Source of the DNA: Chloroflexota bacterium
GTDB lineage: Bacteria > Chloroflexota > UBA5177 > JANWHV01
Assembly (NCBI GenBank): GCA_028287725.1
Contig: JAQBPC010000305.1
Location: forward strand, 1 to 16,774
Direction of reading: 5' to 3'
DNA length: 16,774 nt
Shown: piece after piece, positions 8,249 through 16,165 of the stretch
How positions within the stretch are numbered: the stretch's first letter is position 1
Layout of the letters: each line of letters opens with the position of its first letter
Program-made: the position numbers and the translations under genes
Notes under the pieces: generated by a model
What the model saw: the letters and a program-made list of their open reading frames with translations, nothing else
What the model was told of the DNA's origin: nothing
The model's database searches: none

Positions 8249-9016
8249 TCAACGATCAGCATTTCGGTCATCGAGCCGCCCACCTGCTCGAGCGACTATG
8301 CTTCGCGCAACCACTTGCGCGGCATCGATCGTCTTCAATCGCCATCGAGGTGGTTGCTCAGCAAAGAGCAGAGATAGCTCTGTACAAGCCAGCAGGACAA
8401 CGTCGGCGCCACCGTCGATAGTTTCCTGGCCGCTCAACTCGACATCATTTCGTGCGGACCGCAGGTCTTGATAACCCGACTTCACCCCGGTTGGCCCATA
8501 GATCGCGGCCATTACCCGCCTCTGAGAAGATGGGCCTGGTACAATCACGTCGACGCCATACCTTTCGAACGCGCGGGCGTACAGTCCGGACGCGAGGGTC
8601 CCGTCGGTCGCTAGCAAGCCCACTTTCCTTATTGCGGGTGCGCTCGCGAAAGTGCCGGCCACCGCTTCGTCGATCCAATGCAGCACGGGGACATGCACGG
8701 ACGCAGCAATATCATGGATGAAGGCGTTCGCGGTATTGCATGCCATCACGAGTAGGTCCGCTCCCGCGCGTTCCAGGCGTTGGGCCATGTCAATGAGCAT
8801 CGGTCTGGGATCATTGCCACACCCTAGCAAGAATGCTGTGCGATCCGGTACAGATGGCCGGCTATCGATCAAGACGTGGAGATGATCTTGATCGCGTAGC
8901 GCATAGGTCGAATCGACGATTCGGCGGTAAAAATCGATAGTTGCGGCCGGGCCCATTCCGCCCAATACTCCAACGGTGCGCCCCGAACCGTCCGGCTCTG
9001 CTTTGATTTCGACCAT
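8249..9016 (-). CDS. Aspartate/glutamate racemase family amino-acid racemase
   Basis: A 255-residue protein of the PLP-independent Asp/Glu racemase superfamily, which inverts the alpha carbon of an amino acid with two opposing cysteines. Seen here: a GGMGP loop at residues 19-23, MACNTAN with Cys93, and LACTELS with Cys211, so both catalytic thiols are present. ATG 9016 is chosen because AGGAG lies 8 nt upstream; the in-frame TTG at 9022 would sit almost on that site. The length is usual for the family, which includes aspartate racemases and broader enzymes of the RacX/YgeA type. The gene is 47 nt upstream of an NRPS with no epimerisation domain, so it may provide a D-amino acid for A1. The substrate cannot be read from the sequence, and a role in supplying D-residues for cell wall or glycan remains possible. 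Confidence 0.88.
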   Translation of the reverse strand: MVEIKAEPDGSGRTVGVLGGMGPAATIDFYRRIVDSTYALRDQDHLHVLIDSRPSVPDRTAFLLGCGNDPRPMLIDMAQRLERAGADLLVMACNTANAFIHDIAASVHVPVLHWIDEAVAGTFASAPAIRKVGLLATDGTLASGLYARAFERYGVDVIVPGPSSQRRVMAAIYGPTGVKSGYQDLRSARNDVELSGQETIDGGADVVLLACTELSLLFAEQPPRWRLKTIDAAQVVARSIVARAGGRLDDRNADR

Positions 9017-9024
9017 TGCCAACT

Positions 9025-9029
9025 CTCCT
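9025..9029 (-). promoter_or_regulatory. Ribosome binding site fixing the racemase start
   Basis: AGGAG on the minus strand lies 8 nt before ATG 9016. The competing in-frame TTG at 9022 would be only 2 nt from it, too close to use. Confidence 0.65.
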
Positions 9030-9042
9030 AGACCTTCTATGC

Positions 9043-9073
9043 GCTCAACGTAGCCAGTCTGGACGTGTTGAGC
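9043..9073. repeat. 7-bp perfect inverted repeat in the flippase-racemase gap
   Basis: GCTCAAC at 9043-9049 pairs exactly with GTTGAGC at 9067-9073 across a 17 nt loop, in the 69 nt gap between the flippase stop and the racemase start. On the plus strand it is followed by CCGCTTTTT, which resembles a weak intrinsic terminator. On the transcribed minus strand no T-run follows it. It could be a small attenuating or RNA-processing hairpin, or chance. Confidence 0.35.
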
Positions 9074-9085
9074 CGCTTTTTCCTG

Positions 9086-10501
9086 CTATGAGGTCATTCG
9101 TGGCGTTGTCGATAAGTTGTCCTCATCGATACTTTGTCCACCTTCGTTCTCCGCTCGCGAACGTTTTGTCTGTACCAAGCGCGTATGCCATTGGCGAGCG
9201 GCGATAACCTGAATGCCAACTACCGCGGCACCGGTGGTTTGCGCGCCTAGCCAAGCCCACCCAGCGCCGACAACGCCAAGTGACGGGAGGAGCAGCCAGG
9301 CAAGAATAAGTGCAATCATCGCCATGGCTATGTTGAGCAATGCAGCTTGTTTCAGCTTTCTCTTTACTCGAAGGACTGAGACATAGACGTTGGTAACAGC
9401 ATCGGGCACTGCGGAAATGATGAGAATCGTTAACAATGCCACACTATGGCTCGCGTAGTTCGTCCCGAAGACGTCGATGACATACTGCCCGGCGAAGAAC
9501 AAAAAGAGCATGGCAGGTACGAGCAGTAGGGTAATAAAACTGCAACTCGATATAACCTTCAGTCTTAGGTCGGCTGCGGTATGTGATCCTTCGGCAAAGA
9601 GTGACGTTGCCACAGCAGGAGAAATGATGAAAAAGATACCCCCGATCATCCAGGTGGTATAAAAGTAGGCGGTATCCGCCGCCGAAAGCCGTGCGGTGAT
9701 AATCAATGGAAGAAGGTACATTGGGGCGACTCCTCCAAGGCTGATGCAGTGGTAACCCAATGAGGAGGAGAACGCCGCCGGCATCTGCCGTATGGTGCCG
9801 CGCAGGACAGGCCGGTAATGGCGCCCTAGGCGTGCGACCAGCATGACTCCGGTGACTGCCGAAGCTGCGCTTGCTGCTACAGATGAGTCCAAGATACCGA
9901 CTGCTTTTAAAGGCGCCGGAATTGTGAACGCTACCAGCAGCACGTTCTTGAACAATCCGAACGTTGCATCGCGCGCGAGCATTTTGCCTGCCGCACGCTC
10001 CGCTATAAAGACATCGTCAAGCACCGAGGTAAACGACCATATTGTCACGCCGAACACCAGGCTAACGGCGTAGGCAGGATCATCTTTCACCATCGAGAAG
10101 TGTGGGGAGATCAGGGGCAGAGCGCCAACGAGCACCGCCCCCGCCCCGAGGCCGGTAAGAAGGCTGCAAACGAGCCGCGTGTTGAGGGCAAGCGACCAAG
10201 CCCGACCGGGAGCACTGCCTGGCAGTGCCTGAATGAGTGAGGTACCTAGGCCCATTATCGACAGCGCTGAAGTCAGCGTTAGGGCGGAAAGCAACGCAGC
10301 GGCAAGCCCAATATCACCTGTAGGGTACAAGTGCGCTGCTACAATCCAGAAAAGGTAGCCAAACAGCGAGTTTATGACGGTCGCGCTCATCATGTAGACG
10401 CTGTTGCGCAATAAGGAGTCACTGCGTATGCGTTGCACCAACAGGGGCGCCAGGCGCCATGGTCTGCCGATATTCTCCCTGAGCAGCGTTAGCGTGACCA
10501 C
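9086..10501 (-). CDS. MOP-superfamily polysaccharide flippase (Wzx-like)
   Basis: A 471-residue polytopic membrane protein with about a dozen hydrophobic segments after a basic N-terminal stretch of some 30 residues, and a polar tail of about 40. Length and hydrophobic layout match Wzx/oligosaccharide flippases of the MOP superfamily, which turn lipid-linked sugar units across the cytoplasmic membrane. Charged residues such as the LDDVFIAERAAGK loop sit between segments. Translation starts at GTG 10501; an AGGTGA ribosome site at 10505-10510 overlaps the stop codon of the upstream glycosyltransferase, whose last base is only 7 nt away, so the two are probably translationally coupled. The substrate is inferred to be the lipid-linked glycan built by the neighbouring transferases. 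Export of the NRPS product is a less likely alternative. Confidence 0.85.
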   Translation of the reverse strand: MVTLTLLRENIGRPWRLAPLLVQRIRSDSLLRNSVYMMSATVINSLFGYLFWIVAAHLYPTGDIGLAAALLSALTLTSALSIMGLGTSLIQALPGSAPGRAWSLALNTRLVCSLLTGLGAGAVLVGALPLISPHFSMVKDDPAYAVSLVFGVTIWSFTSVLDDVFIAERAAGKMLARDATFGLFKNVLLVAFTIPAPLKAVGILDSSVAASAASAVTGVMLVARLGRHYRPVLRGTIRQMPAAFSSSLGYHCISLGGVAPMYLLPLIITARLSAADTAYFYTTWMIGGIFFIISPAVATSLFAEGSHTAADLRLKVISSCSFITLLLVPAMLFLFFAGQYVIDVFGTNYASHSVALLTILIISAVPDAVTNVYVSVLRVKRKLKQAALLNIAMAMIALILAWLLLPSLGVVGAGWAWLGAQTTGAAVVGIQVIAARQWHTRLVQTKRSRAENEGGQSIDEDNLSTTPRMTS

Positions 10502-10508
10502 CGTTCAC

Positions 10509-11744
10509 CTACCCGCGATGTATTGCCCGCAGCCGCGCATCCTGGTACACGTTCAGCACACGCTCAACAACGTTGGCTGCACTATAGTTCGCCGCACAGG
10601 CCATAGCACCGGCCCTGCCCATTCGCGTGGCCTGGGCGGAATCGTCAAGTAATTGGCGCAGGGCAGCGGTGAGAGCCGTCGCGTTGCCCGGTGTAACCAG
10701 CAAGCCGGTGCGGCCATCTTGAACGATGTCGAGCATGCCACCGGCCCGGCTGGCTATAACTGCTTTACCACGCGCCATGGCCTCAATAGCGACCAAGCCG
10801 AAGGGTTCTGGCCATAGTGCCGGACTGACCAGGAACCGGCAGTGATCCATCGCCCTGAGCACATCTTCATGCGGTTGACCAGGGTACATCATGACCCCAG
10901 AAGGGAGTGAGGTGGGCGTGTCCAACTGCACTGGGCCGATCAGGACAAGAGGAACGGGCGTGTGAAGGCTCCCGTAGGCATCAAGCAGGACATGAAGACC
11001 CTTGTGGCGGCTAAGCTGCCCCACAAACAAGATGTAATCGTCGGGCAAATACGGGAGTGGAGAGCCTGGGCCCCTATGGGTCACTTCTTCACGGACGAAG
11101 TTGGGAATCGTGACAATATGTGATCCGGCCATTACGGCATCGCGCGCATGCACCTCGGCAACGTAGGAGCTGATGGCAATAAAGGCATCAATATTTCGAT
11201 ACACGCGGCGCCCGGCCTGCAGGCCGGCTGTAATGAGCAGACCTTTCACCATGCCGTACTGATCGCGGGCACATAGGAGGCAGTGGCTACTCAGGTAGTA
11301 CGAACACGGCATTGCACCGTGATACAACAGCGACTTCTTCGGACATAGCAGCGCGTAGTCGTTGAGCGTGGCGACTGCCGCGAAGTCACGCTTGTGACTT
11401 GTGGACAGCGCGGAGAGCATCATCCAGTTATGCCCGTGTACAACGTCAGGCTTTTCCTTGGCGATGAGACGCTCTATTTGGCGGACCAGCAGCGGATCAG
11501 GGACGGGCGGATGAAATTGGCGGTCTGGCTGGTTGAACACGAACGGCAGCCGCTGAGTGGCGCCTTGCATGCGGTGCACCACAACGGAACCCTGGTGCTC
11601 ACAACGTGCAAGCCCCTCATGCCACAGCGTCGCGACCAACACATTGTGACCACGCGCGCTTAGCTCTGCGCTCAGGTCCGCGACGGCCTGCTCGGCGCCC
11701 CCAACGTACGGCGGGTAGAATTCGCTAACCATCAAAATCTTCAT
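10509..11744 (-). CDS. GT4-family glycosyltransferase with a four-cysteine cluster
   Basis: A 411-residue GT-B fold transferase that should move a sugar from a nucleotide donor to a glycan or lipid-linked acceptor in the cytoplasm. The N-terminal MVSEFYPPYVGGAEQ loop, VGQLSRHKG at the start of the second Rossmann domain, and EPFGLVAIE with the EX7E pair E313 and E321 are typical of GT4. Four cysteines, C134, C147, C155 and C158, form a compact cluster after HGHN that could bind a metal. ATG 11744 is chosen because it overlaps the DUF1616 stop as ATGA and begins exactly at the conserved MKILMV strand; the frame upstream of it (to 11873) reads as non-protein sequence. The gene is coupled to the flippase downstream. 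Donor and acceptor sugars cannot be told. Confidence 0.93.
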   Translation of the reverse strand: MKILMVSEFYPPYVGGAEQAVADLSAELSARGHNVLVATLWHEGLARCEHQGSVVVHRMQGATQRLPFVFNQPDRQFHPPVPDPLLVRQIERLIAKEKPDVVHGHNWMMLSALSTSHKRDFAAVATLNDYALLCPKKSLLYHGAMPCSYYLSSHCLLCARDQYGMVKGLLITAGLQAGRRVYRNIDAFIAISSYVAEVHARDAVMAGSHIVTIPNFVREEVTHRGPGSPLPYLPDDYILFVGQLSRHKGLHVLLDAYGSLHTPVPLVLIGPVQLDTPTSLPSGVMMYPGQPHEDVLRAMDHCRFLVSPALWPEPFGLVAIEAMARGKAVIASRAGGMLDIVQDGRTGLLVTPGNATALTAALRQLLDDSAQATRMGRAGAMACAANYSAANVVERVLNVYQDARLRAIHRG

Positions 11745-12655
11745 GGCGTGTCCGCCGCCGACGTTGACTTGCAGGACGCCTGCGAACCTGCAGCGCGAAC
11801 CCACACTATTAGGCTGGCGAGGGCGCCCCGGCGCCCACGGATGCCTAAGTTGATCCTGAGCCGATCTAGGCACCCGTCGGCCGGTATAATGCCGCTGACC
11901 GAGCCCGACCAGCGACTCCCCGAAGTCAGCGCAATTGTGCGCTCCTTCCAGCTTTGGGCACCGTTGATAAACGGGGTAATCCTATAGGTTTGAGCTGCAC
12001 TGGTGTGATTGTTAATGCCAACTGTGACCGTAAGGCTTCTGGTTGCAGGCGCCGTAATGACGCTAGCGGTTTTCGACCAAGGGCCGGTCAGATAAAACTG
12101 CGTGTAGGGCTTGCCGGCAGGTTGAGGCAACAACGTCATAGTCAGTAGAACAACTACAGTGACGATGCTCAGGCCCGTTACAAGCATCAGACACGCCGGT
12201 GCGCCAGTCCAAAGGGTCTTCCGTGGGTCCGCACGGTTAACCGGTGTTCCTGGCTGCGAAGGCGGAAGCCCCGCCTTAACACGCAAAACTGCCGCGCAAA
12301 TCGAAAGGGCGATTAAAGCATCGATGCCTGCCAGAATGCTGACTGTAGACAACCGGATCGCGGCAGAATTCAGCGCAAGCCCTACGAACATGTAGCTGAA
12401 CAGGCTTAAGAGCGCGCTGAGTGCCAAGGTCGGAACTACGTCGAAGCGCTCCTGGAACCCGAAAATCACCGCAATCATGGCATAGCCTGGTAAAAGTAGT
12501 GCAAAGGGTAAGACGATCACAGCGCGGAGGGCTTGCACGGGCTGGACAACACCCAATGTCATGACCGCGGTTGCTGTGAGCAATCCGAACGGCCGCCAAA
12601 ACGGTGAAAGAGCATGCGCCGGAAGGCGGTATTGTCGGATGATGTGTGATGTCAT
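11741..12655 (-). CDS. DUF1616-family membrane protein
   Basis: A 304-residue protein. The N-terminal half has four likely membrane segments including LPFALLLPGYAMIAVIFGF, the characteristic start of DUF1616 proteins. After a cytoplasmic stretch, a fifth segment (TGLSIVTVVVLLTMTLLP) leads to an extracytoplasmic beta-rich domain of about 130 residues with YTQFYLTG and LTVTVGINN. Family function is not established; members often sit beside glycosyltransferases and surface-glycan genes, as here. ATG 12655 is preferred: it lies 8 nt after the TAG of the upstream ORF, with an overlapping AGGA, and directly precedes the first membrane segment. An in-frame TTG at 12922 would add 89 residues and overlap the upstream ORF by about 259 nt. 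Its stop overlaps the next start as ATGA. Confidence 0.82.
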   Translation of the reverse strand: MTSHIIRQYRLPAHALSPFWRPFGLLTATAVMTLGVVQPVQALRAVIVLPFALLLPGYAMIAVIFGFQERFDVVPTLALSALLSLFSYMFVGLALNSAAIRLSTVSILAGIDALIALSICAAVLRVKAGLPPSQPGTPVNRADPRKTLWTGAPACLMLVTGLSIVTVVVLLTMTLLPQPAGKPYTQFYLTGPWSKTASVITAPATRSLTVTVGINNHTSAAQTYRITPFINGAQSWKERTIALTSGSRWSGSVSGIIPADGCLDRLRINLGIRGRRGALASLIVWVRAAGSQASCKSTSAADTP

Positions 12656-12663
12656 TCGCGGTC

Positions 12664-13080
12664 CTACTGTCCGTAATCGTTCAACGGCAAAAGCCACTTG
12701 CCGCCCGCACCGTGCGCCCGGGACCATGATGGTGGAAACGATGCGGTCCGGCCCACGTGGCGATAAGTCGATATTGATGAGGCATTGACCGTTTTCACCA
12801 CCTGCGGCGCCGGCACACGCATTGATTTTGAGAAACCTGGCTTGGTACGGATCGGCGCTGGTAGCGCCGGCGAATGAGAGCCAGGGCAATGATTTGCGAG
12901 GTGGAGCGTCTGAAAGCTGCAAGCACCGTCAATGCGCTGGCGGACTATCGTGAGGAAAGCATAGTTCAACCCGATACGCCTTCCTGCCACTGTCGCAGAA
13001 TGCACCGTTGTGATTGACGGCCGAACCCGTGTCACCGACGTGGGTTTCCAGGACAAGGTAAGAGCCGCAAAGTTGAAACG
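12664..13080 (-). other. Frame conflict between the GT-C-like gene and the DUF1616 gene (possible frameshift or decayed domain)
   Basis: Two minus-strand frames are open here. The frame of the GT-C-like ORF continues to a TAG at 12664 but reads as low-quality protein. The frame of the DUF1616 gene, which opens after a TAA near 13100, has more protein-like content: SYLVLETHVGDTGSAVNH, then a TGA near 12930, then LPWLSFAGATSADPY and DRIVSTIMVPGARCG. Hand counts of G at codon position 1 give about 37% in the DUF1616 frame and 24-27% in the GT-C frame; a clean stretch of the DUF1616 coding region shows about 35%. The first part has no plausible start codon of its own. A single-base indel near 13070 plus a stop, or a sequencing error, would explain this. 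A genuine long ORF with a divergent tail cannot be excluded. Confidence 0.5.
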
Positions 13081-14955
13081 ATAAACTGAGAGATTATCAC
13101 TTTGATAGACCTTGATCGTCCACGGCAGTTGCTCAAATTTTTTTATCGCCTCTGCGGTGGGGGGTGTCTTCCGAATGACTGCGGTTGGCTCGTCGTTGAA
13201 ATAGACACCTAGGTAAGGCAGGTGACGGGACATCTGCCGGTCAACAACAAGGTAATTTGAATGAGATCGCACAAGGGCGTCAAGCAGTCCGCTGCTGAGC
13301 TTGGCAGGGCTCTCGTAGAGCTCCCACAATGGGAGGGCACCTCCGGCCCGGGGCGTCCAGTCCAGGCCAAAGGACGCGACGACCTGGCCAGTATAGCGAT
13401 CGGCTACTACCGTATTGTTGATGCCCTCCGTCCTGCGGAACCACTGCGTGGTCTGGAGCAATTCCGACGTGATCGACCGCGCATCCGACCCATAGACGTA
13501 AGGGCCAGGGAAGCGGTAATACTCATTGGTCTGCGCACTGACATTGCCGACCAGTACGATGCTCATGAACACTACCAGGCACCCTAGAGTTAGCGCCTCA
13601 ACAAGAGGCCGTCGCGGCGGCTTCAGTAACCGGGGAATGACTGGCGCCAGCAAGACACTGAGGCCAATGTATGTGAAGGCCCAGCTACGACGAGCGCCTT
13701 CGTTGCCCGCTTGGGTCAGCATGGCGGGAAGCGAAGCAATGTATAGCGTGCCGAATGCGATGAGCGCAATTCCGGCTGGCGACCGCATATGTATGTACCA
13801 CCGAGAGTACAGCGCGTAACCAGCACCGAAAAATAAAAGAACAGGCGCGGCATAGGCGGCCCAATGTTCGTAGGATGGCGTGGTGCTCCTGGCAAACAGC
13901 TGGCGTGCCGGTTGCTGGGCGTTGAGAATATGGCTAAGCTCCGCGAAAGCCCGGGTAAGAGGCTGGCCAAGATAGGTAAATACCTGGGGTGAGATGAGCA
14001 CAAACCAGGCCACCGCTGCCAGCGAAGCAATAATTGTAAAGATCGTTGTTACCAGGGCGTTTCCGGGCGTGCACACACCGCGATGAACACTTATCCAGGT
14101 CACGCCGGTGATAAGCACCAAGACGGTAACCATCATAATCGTACTTAGGTGGTGCGTCACGATGCACGCTGCCGCGAGCAACAGTCCAGCCACGAACCAG
14201 GCACCCTGCCGAGGCCGATCGCCCTCAGCGGCCTGCATGTTAATGACGGCAGCGATCACCCAGATAAGAATGAATATCGCGACCGATTCGTAGGAGTATT
14301 GCGAGTCGAAGTACATGAAGCTGGGGTTGAGACTGTATATGAATGCAGCAAGCCCCGCCGAGCGCGCCGAATGCGTGAGACCTTCCGCGATGACAAAGAT
14401 GCCTACCAAACCGATCACGTGTAGAACGCTTATCAGGATGGTGCCAATCGTGAACGTTGGCATGCCGGTTAAGTCACGCAACGCTGCTGTGAGCGTCTCA
14501 AGGCCAGGAAAGTATTGGTTCATGTAGTTCTGCGGGTTCGGTAGAAACAAGCGACCTGTGCGGAGGATCATCTCGGCCTGCCGCCAGTGTGACAATTCGT
14601 CGAAGTAAAGTGGCGATTGCGGGTCGCGCAAGAATTTTGGTAGGTAGCTAAAAAGGCCAATGGCGGTAATAATGGCTAGCCGCTCGACCCTGGATGCATC
14701 GGAGGCGCACAGGCGCAGAAACGCCGGGACGATGAAAAGCAATACGCCGAGCCAGAACAACTGATAATGCACCTGGCCCGTAACCTCTGTCGCAGCGTAG
14801 GCGTACGAGTACGTCACGAGCAACGCGCCGCCCAGAAAGCCTATCCAGACAAGTATGGATAAAATAGACAGCTGCCTGGTGGCCACCAATGGTTGTTGCA
14901 GGAGTAAAGAACGCGCTGCGCGCATTCCCCCTGACCTGCCGTCAATTACGATCAT
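12664..14955 (-). CDS. GT-C-like polytopic membrane glycosyltransferase (C-terminal frame uncertain)
   Basis: The ORF encodes 763 residues. Residues 1 to about 490 are strongly hydrophobic with roughly 10-12 membrane segments. After the first segments comes SPLYFDELSHWRQ (D119, E120, H123), which looks like the acidic loop motif of GT-C enzymes that use lipid-linked sugars outside the membrane. NYMNQYFPGLETL follows and HHLS occurs later. A soluble region of about 140 residues follows and ends near VYQSDNLSVYRF (residue about 628), a natural-looking C-terminus. The remaining 135 residues read poorly as protein and a different frame looks better (see 12664-13080). ATG 14955 has a weak GGAA upstream. 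ATG 14925 (residue 11) is an alternative, preceded by AGG and a G-run. Likely role: transfer of a sugar to the exported glycan or a protein. Homology is judged by topology and motif only. Confidence 0.75.
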   Translation of the reverse strand: MIVIDGRSGGMRAARSLLLQQPLVATRQLSILSILVWIGFLGGALLVTYSYAYAATEVTGQVHYQLFWLGVLLFIVPAFLRLCASDASRVERLAIITAIGLFSYLPKFLRDPQSPLYFDELSHWRQAEMILRTGRLFLPNPQNYMNQYFPGLETLTAALRDLTGMPTFTIGTILISVLHVIGLVGIFVIAEGLTHSARSAGLAAFIYSLNPSFMYFDSQYSYESVAIFILIWVIAAVINMQAAEGDRPRQGAWFVAGLLLAAACIVTHHLSTIMMVTVLVLITGVTWISVHRGVCTPGNALVTTIFTIIASLAAVAWFVLISPQVFTYLGQPLTRAFAELSHILNAQQPARQLFARSTTPSYEHWAAYAAPVLLFFGAGYALYSRWYIHMRSPAGIALIAFGTLYIASLPAMLTQAGNEGARRSWAFTYIGLSVLLAPVIPRLLKPPRRPLVEALTLGCLVVFMSIVLVGNVSAQTNEYYRFPGPYVYGSDARSITSELLQTTQWFRRTEGINNTVVADRYTGQVVASFGLDWTPRAGGALPLWELYESPAKLSSGLLDALVRSHSNYLVVDRQMSRHLPYLGVYFNDEPTAVIRKTPPTAEAIKKFEQLPWTIKVYQSDNLSVYRFNFAALTLSWKPTSVTRVRPSITTVHSATVAGRRIGLNYAFLTIVRQRIDGACSFQTLHLANHCPGSHSPALPAPIRTKPGFSKSMRVPAPQVVKTVNASSISTYRHVGRTASFPPSWSRAHGAGGKWLLPLNDYGQ

Positions 14956-15069
14956 GCACTTGTTCCGGAATCATCTAAGCAGTAAAAGATCCTTGGAAAA
15001 AGGTGAACGAGCCGGTACGCCGCAGTACTGGTGTTTAACGTGCTACAGTCACCGATGAGAGACATTGGG
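14956..15069 (-). other. 114-nt intergenic gap within the glycan gene run
   Basis: This is the longest gap in the window. It separates the GT4 gene from the GT-C-like gene. I see no convincing -35/-10 pair, hairpin terminator or small ORF. A promoter here is possible but cannot be shown from the sequence. Confidence 0.4.
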
Positions 15070-16161
15070 CTATTCCAAACGCCCTGTCACAGCCTGATAC
15101 ACGCGCAATGTTTGTGCAGCGGCGGTTTCCCACGACACTATGTTCGGCGCGTCCACCGGCGCCCGTGGGAGCGAGGCGAGCGCGCGTACGGCGTGCGCGA
15201 GCTGTACCGAAGTACTATTGACGGGAAGAAGCGAAACTGCTGAGGGGCCGGCGCCGTCGGTCACTTCTCGGTGCGCTGGGATGTCCGTCAGCACGGCTTT
15301 TGACTCAGCTGCCAGCGCTTCTGCTACGGATAGACCATAAGCTTCACGTTCTGACATGCTGACATATACCGATGCAGTGCGGAACCATCGTCGCAGTACG
15401 TCGGCGTCCACACGACCTAGGAACTCCACTCGGTCCCCAAGGCCTAATTGATTGGCACGCTCTTCAAGCGCTGGGCGCGCCGGTCCGTCCCCGATGACGC
15501 GTAGTGAAAAGTTACGGTCGAGATGTGCGAGTGCATCGACAACTAGGTTCACGTTCTTGTACGCCTCGAGACGCCCCGCACTTAGGACGATAGTGTGATC
15601 CTGCGGAAAGGGCTCTGCCGAGCGTAGCGCTGCCATGTCTACGCCAGGATAAATGACTGTAATGTGACTTGCGACGCCGCGAAAGTGCTTGTGAACAAGC
15701 GCTGCCTCAGCCTCTGAGTTACAAATCACGCGACTGGCGTGGGTGAATATCTTTCGCCCAAGGCGGCGATACGGTACATGCAACATGCGCCGCCACGGCG
15801 AGTGCCCCGTTCCGTGGTAATGCGGGGTAAACACAAGCGGCCTGCAGCCAGCCAATGCCGCGCCGAGTGAAGGTAGCGAGTGGTAGTGGTGTGCGTGAAT
15901 GACATCGTATTGTGCTTTATTACGCGCCAGAAAGGCCCACAAGCCTGGAGCGAAGGGATAATTCTGGCTCGGCACGGGCACATGAAAGCTCCGTACTGTC
16001 ACTCCATCGATTATCTCGATGCAGGATCGACCAGGACCATGAGCCTGCGCTAGCACTTCCACCTGGTATCCATGTGCTGCCAAGCGTGTTGCGACGGCCG
16101 TGACGTTCGTCTCCACGCCTCCAAGTGATCCGTAGCGCGGTGTAACTAGAGCAACTCTCAT
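15070..16161 (-). CDS. GT4-family glycosyltransferase
   Basis: A 363-residue GT-B transferase, a normal length for GT4. It starts MRVALVTPRYGSLGGVET, the usual first strand and glycine-rich acceptor loop; IHAHHYHSLP follows in the N-terminal domain. The second domain opens with LSAGRLEAYKNVNLVVDAL and carries the EX7E pair E273 and E281 in EAYGLSVAE. GPARPALEE and VEFLGRVD between them match the phosphate-binding and strand regions of family members. ATG 16161 lies 4 nt after the stop of the upstream glycosyltransferase, so coupling is likely. Its role is probably one step in assembling the oligosaccharide that the flippase exports. It has no membrane segment, so it should act at the cytoplasmic face. 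Sugar specificity is unknown. Confidence 0.93.
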   Translation of the reverse strand: MRVALVTPRYGSLGGVETNVTAVATRLAAHGYQVEVLAQAHGPGRSCIEIIDGVTVRSFHVPVPSQNYPFAPGLWAFLARNKAQYDVIHAHHYHSLPSLGAALAGCRPLVFTPHYHGTGHSPWRRMLHVPYRRLGRKIFTHASRVICNSEAEAALVHKHFRGVASHITVIYPGVDMAALRSAEPFPQDHTIVLSAGRLEAYKNVNLVVDALAHLDRNFSLRVIGDGPARPALEERANQLGLGDRVEFLGRVDADVLRRWFRTASVYVSMSEREAYGLSVAEALAAESKAVLTDIPAHREVTDGAGPSAVSLLPVNSTSVQLAHAVRALASLPRAPVDAPNIVSWETAAAQTLRVYQAVTGRLE

Positions 16162-16165
16162 ATTT

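Noticed and set aside
8202..8252. TTG start extending the NRPS by 17 residues
   Set aside because: It overlaps the racemase stop and lacks a ribosome site, whereas ATG 8201 has AGGAG at good spacing.
9043..9081. Rho-independent terminator
   Set aside because: The T-run follows the stem only on the plus strand, where there is no gene to terminate.
11745..11873. Upstream extension of the GT4 gene by 43 residues
   Set aside because: It overlaps the DUF1616 coding region in another frame. The ATGA junction and the conserved N-terminal strand fix the start at 11744.
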